DNA of 43,104 bases, taken from assembly GCF_000191885.1 (NCBI RefSeq), contig NZ_AEWI01000036.1, forward strand, positions 1-43,104. Direction: 5' to 3'. Source of the stretch: Anaerophaga thermohalophila DSM 12881 (GTDB lineage: Bacteria; Bacteroidota; Bacteroidia; Bacteroidales; Marinilabiliaceae). How positions within the stretch are numbered: the stretch's first letter is position 1; the number at the start of each line of letters is the position of its first letter. The notes beneath the pieces are model-generated. The model ran no database searches, was not told where the DNA came from, and saw nothing but the letters and a program-made list of their open reading frames with translations. Positions 42,847-43,104 of the stretch are shown in pieces. The position numbers were made by a program, and so were the translations under genes.

Positions 42847-42944
42847 ACCGGGGTCATAAGATGTAAGATGAAACGAGGATGGAAAGGTTTGCCAAAAAAA
42901 TGAATGAGAATTAGTATCTTATCTCTAATTTTGTTGTATTGTAT

Positions 42945-43092
42945 TTTTTGGCAAAATATTTATAAAAATGGCTGCGCCATTTGTTGTTTGGATCACCGAA
43001 TTTGCGCGAATTAACGCGAATTTAGTCGCATCTTTGATGCGACAATCATTCGTGTCATTCGTGTCATTGACAACATCATAATTGATTTTTTA
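42945..43092. repeat. D element, copy 2 (contiguous)
   Basis: TTTTTTGGCAAAATATT, the ATGGCTGCGCCATTT hairpin, ACGCGAATTTA, a stem GTCGCATC/GATGCGAC (43025-43032/43036-43043), then TCATTCGTG repeated and TTGACAACATCATAATTGATT. Same order as copy 1 at 13176-13636, but the second hairpin has a different sequence. No gene. Confidence 0.7.
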
Positions 43093-43104
43093 AGGTGTTG
43101 TCGA

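Overview
The window looks like a chromosomal segment of a low-GC Bacteroidota, probably an environmental member of the Bacteroidales/Marinilabiliales type. The basis is several TTG/TTTG-N~19-21-TAnnTTTG promoters (Bacteroidota sigma factor), a serine palmitoyltransferase, a TorF-like porin next to glnK/amtB, CarboxypepD_reg-like and Omp-barrel proteins, a C1 aminopeptidase and PheT. Genes are islands in a sea of short palindromic repeats and decayed gene pieces. No rRNA, tRNA, prophage or CRISPR array was recognised.

Layout. 0-4.1 kb: aldo/keto reductase, a DUF3820 protein, a secreted CarboxypepD_reg-like protein, a very acidic 84-aa protein and a hypothetical protein. 4.5-7.1 kb: ammonium operon (TorF-like porin, PII protein, Amt) ended by a strong terminator. 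7.3-12.8 kb: SAM methyltransferase, Wzx-like flippase with a damaged start, hexapeptide acyltransferase, secreted C1 peptidase. 13.8-16.0 kb: small redox operon (thioredoxin-like, membrane protein, FMN reductase, remnant of an extradiol dioxygenase, DoxX, MarR). 16.0-24.4 kb: a sphingolipid/phospholipid locus (frameshifted TetR, remnants of an RND exporter and FabH, lysophospholipid acyltransferase, patatin, CDP-alcohol phosphatidyltransferase, GtrA, serine palmitoyltransferase, SDR, GNAT-like acyltransferase), flanked by two halves of broken SDR genes in opposite orientation. 24.7-28.8 kb: an orphan membrane protein and, convergent to it, a FakA-FakB-PlsY-like operon, unusual outside Firmicutes. 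29-32.6 kb: M24 peptidase, outer-membrane barrel, and a RAYT-type transposase broken inside an internal repeat. 33-38.3 kb: PadR regulator plus membrane protein, then a tightly coupled three-gene operon (Vsr-like nuclease, 80-aa protein, PD-(D/E)xK nuclease-SF1 helicase) that looks like a defence module, then a SIMPL-domain protein. 38.6-42.7 kb: pheT and surE.

Cross-cutting. Three dispersed repeat families dominate the intergenic space: ~143-bp elements with the terminal inverted repeat TGAGTGCRGTMTAAAAAGC (two core types, here A and B), and a ~100-bp family (here C) whose right end, ATACGGATGAAA, forms the start codon of at least four genes. Lipid metabolism is the functional theme of the middle of the window: one locus can make the sphingoid base and phospholipid head groups, and the neighbouring operon can activate exogenous fatty acids to acyl-phosphate for glycerolipid synthesis. 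The most interesting candidates are the Vsr/nuclease-helicase operon, the sphingolipid locus with its candidate ceramide synthase and TetR operators, the Fak-PlsY operon and the start-codon-donating repeat.
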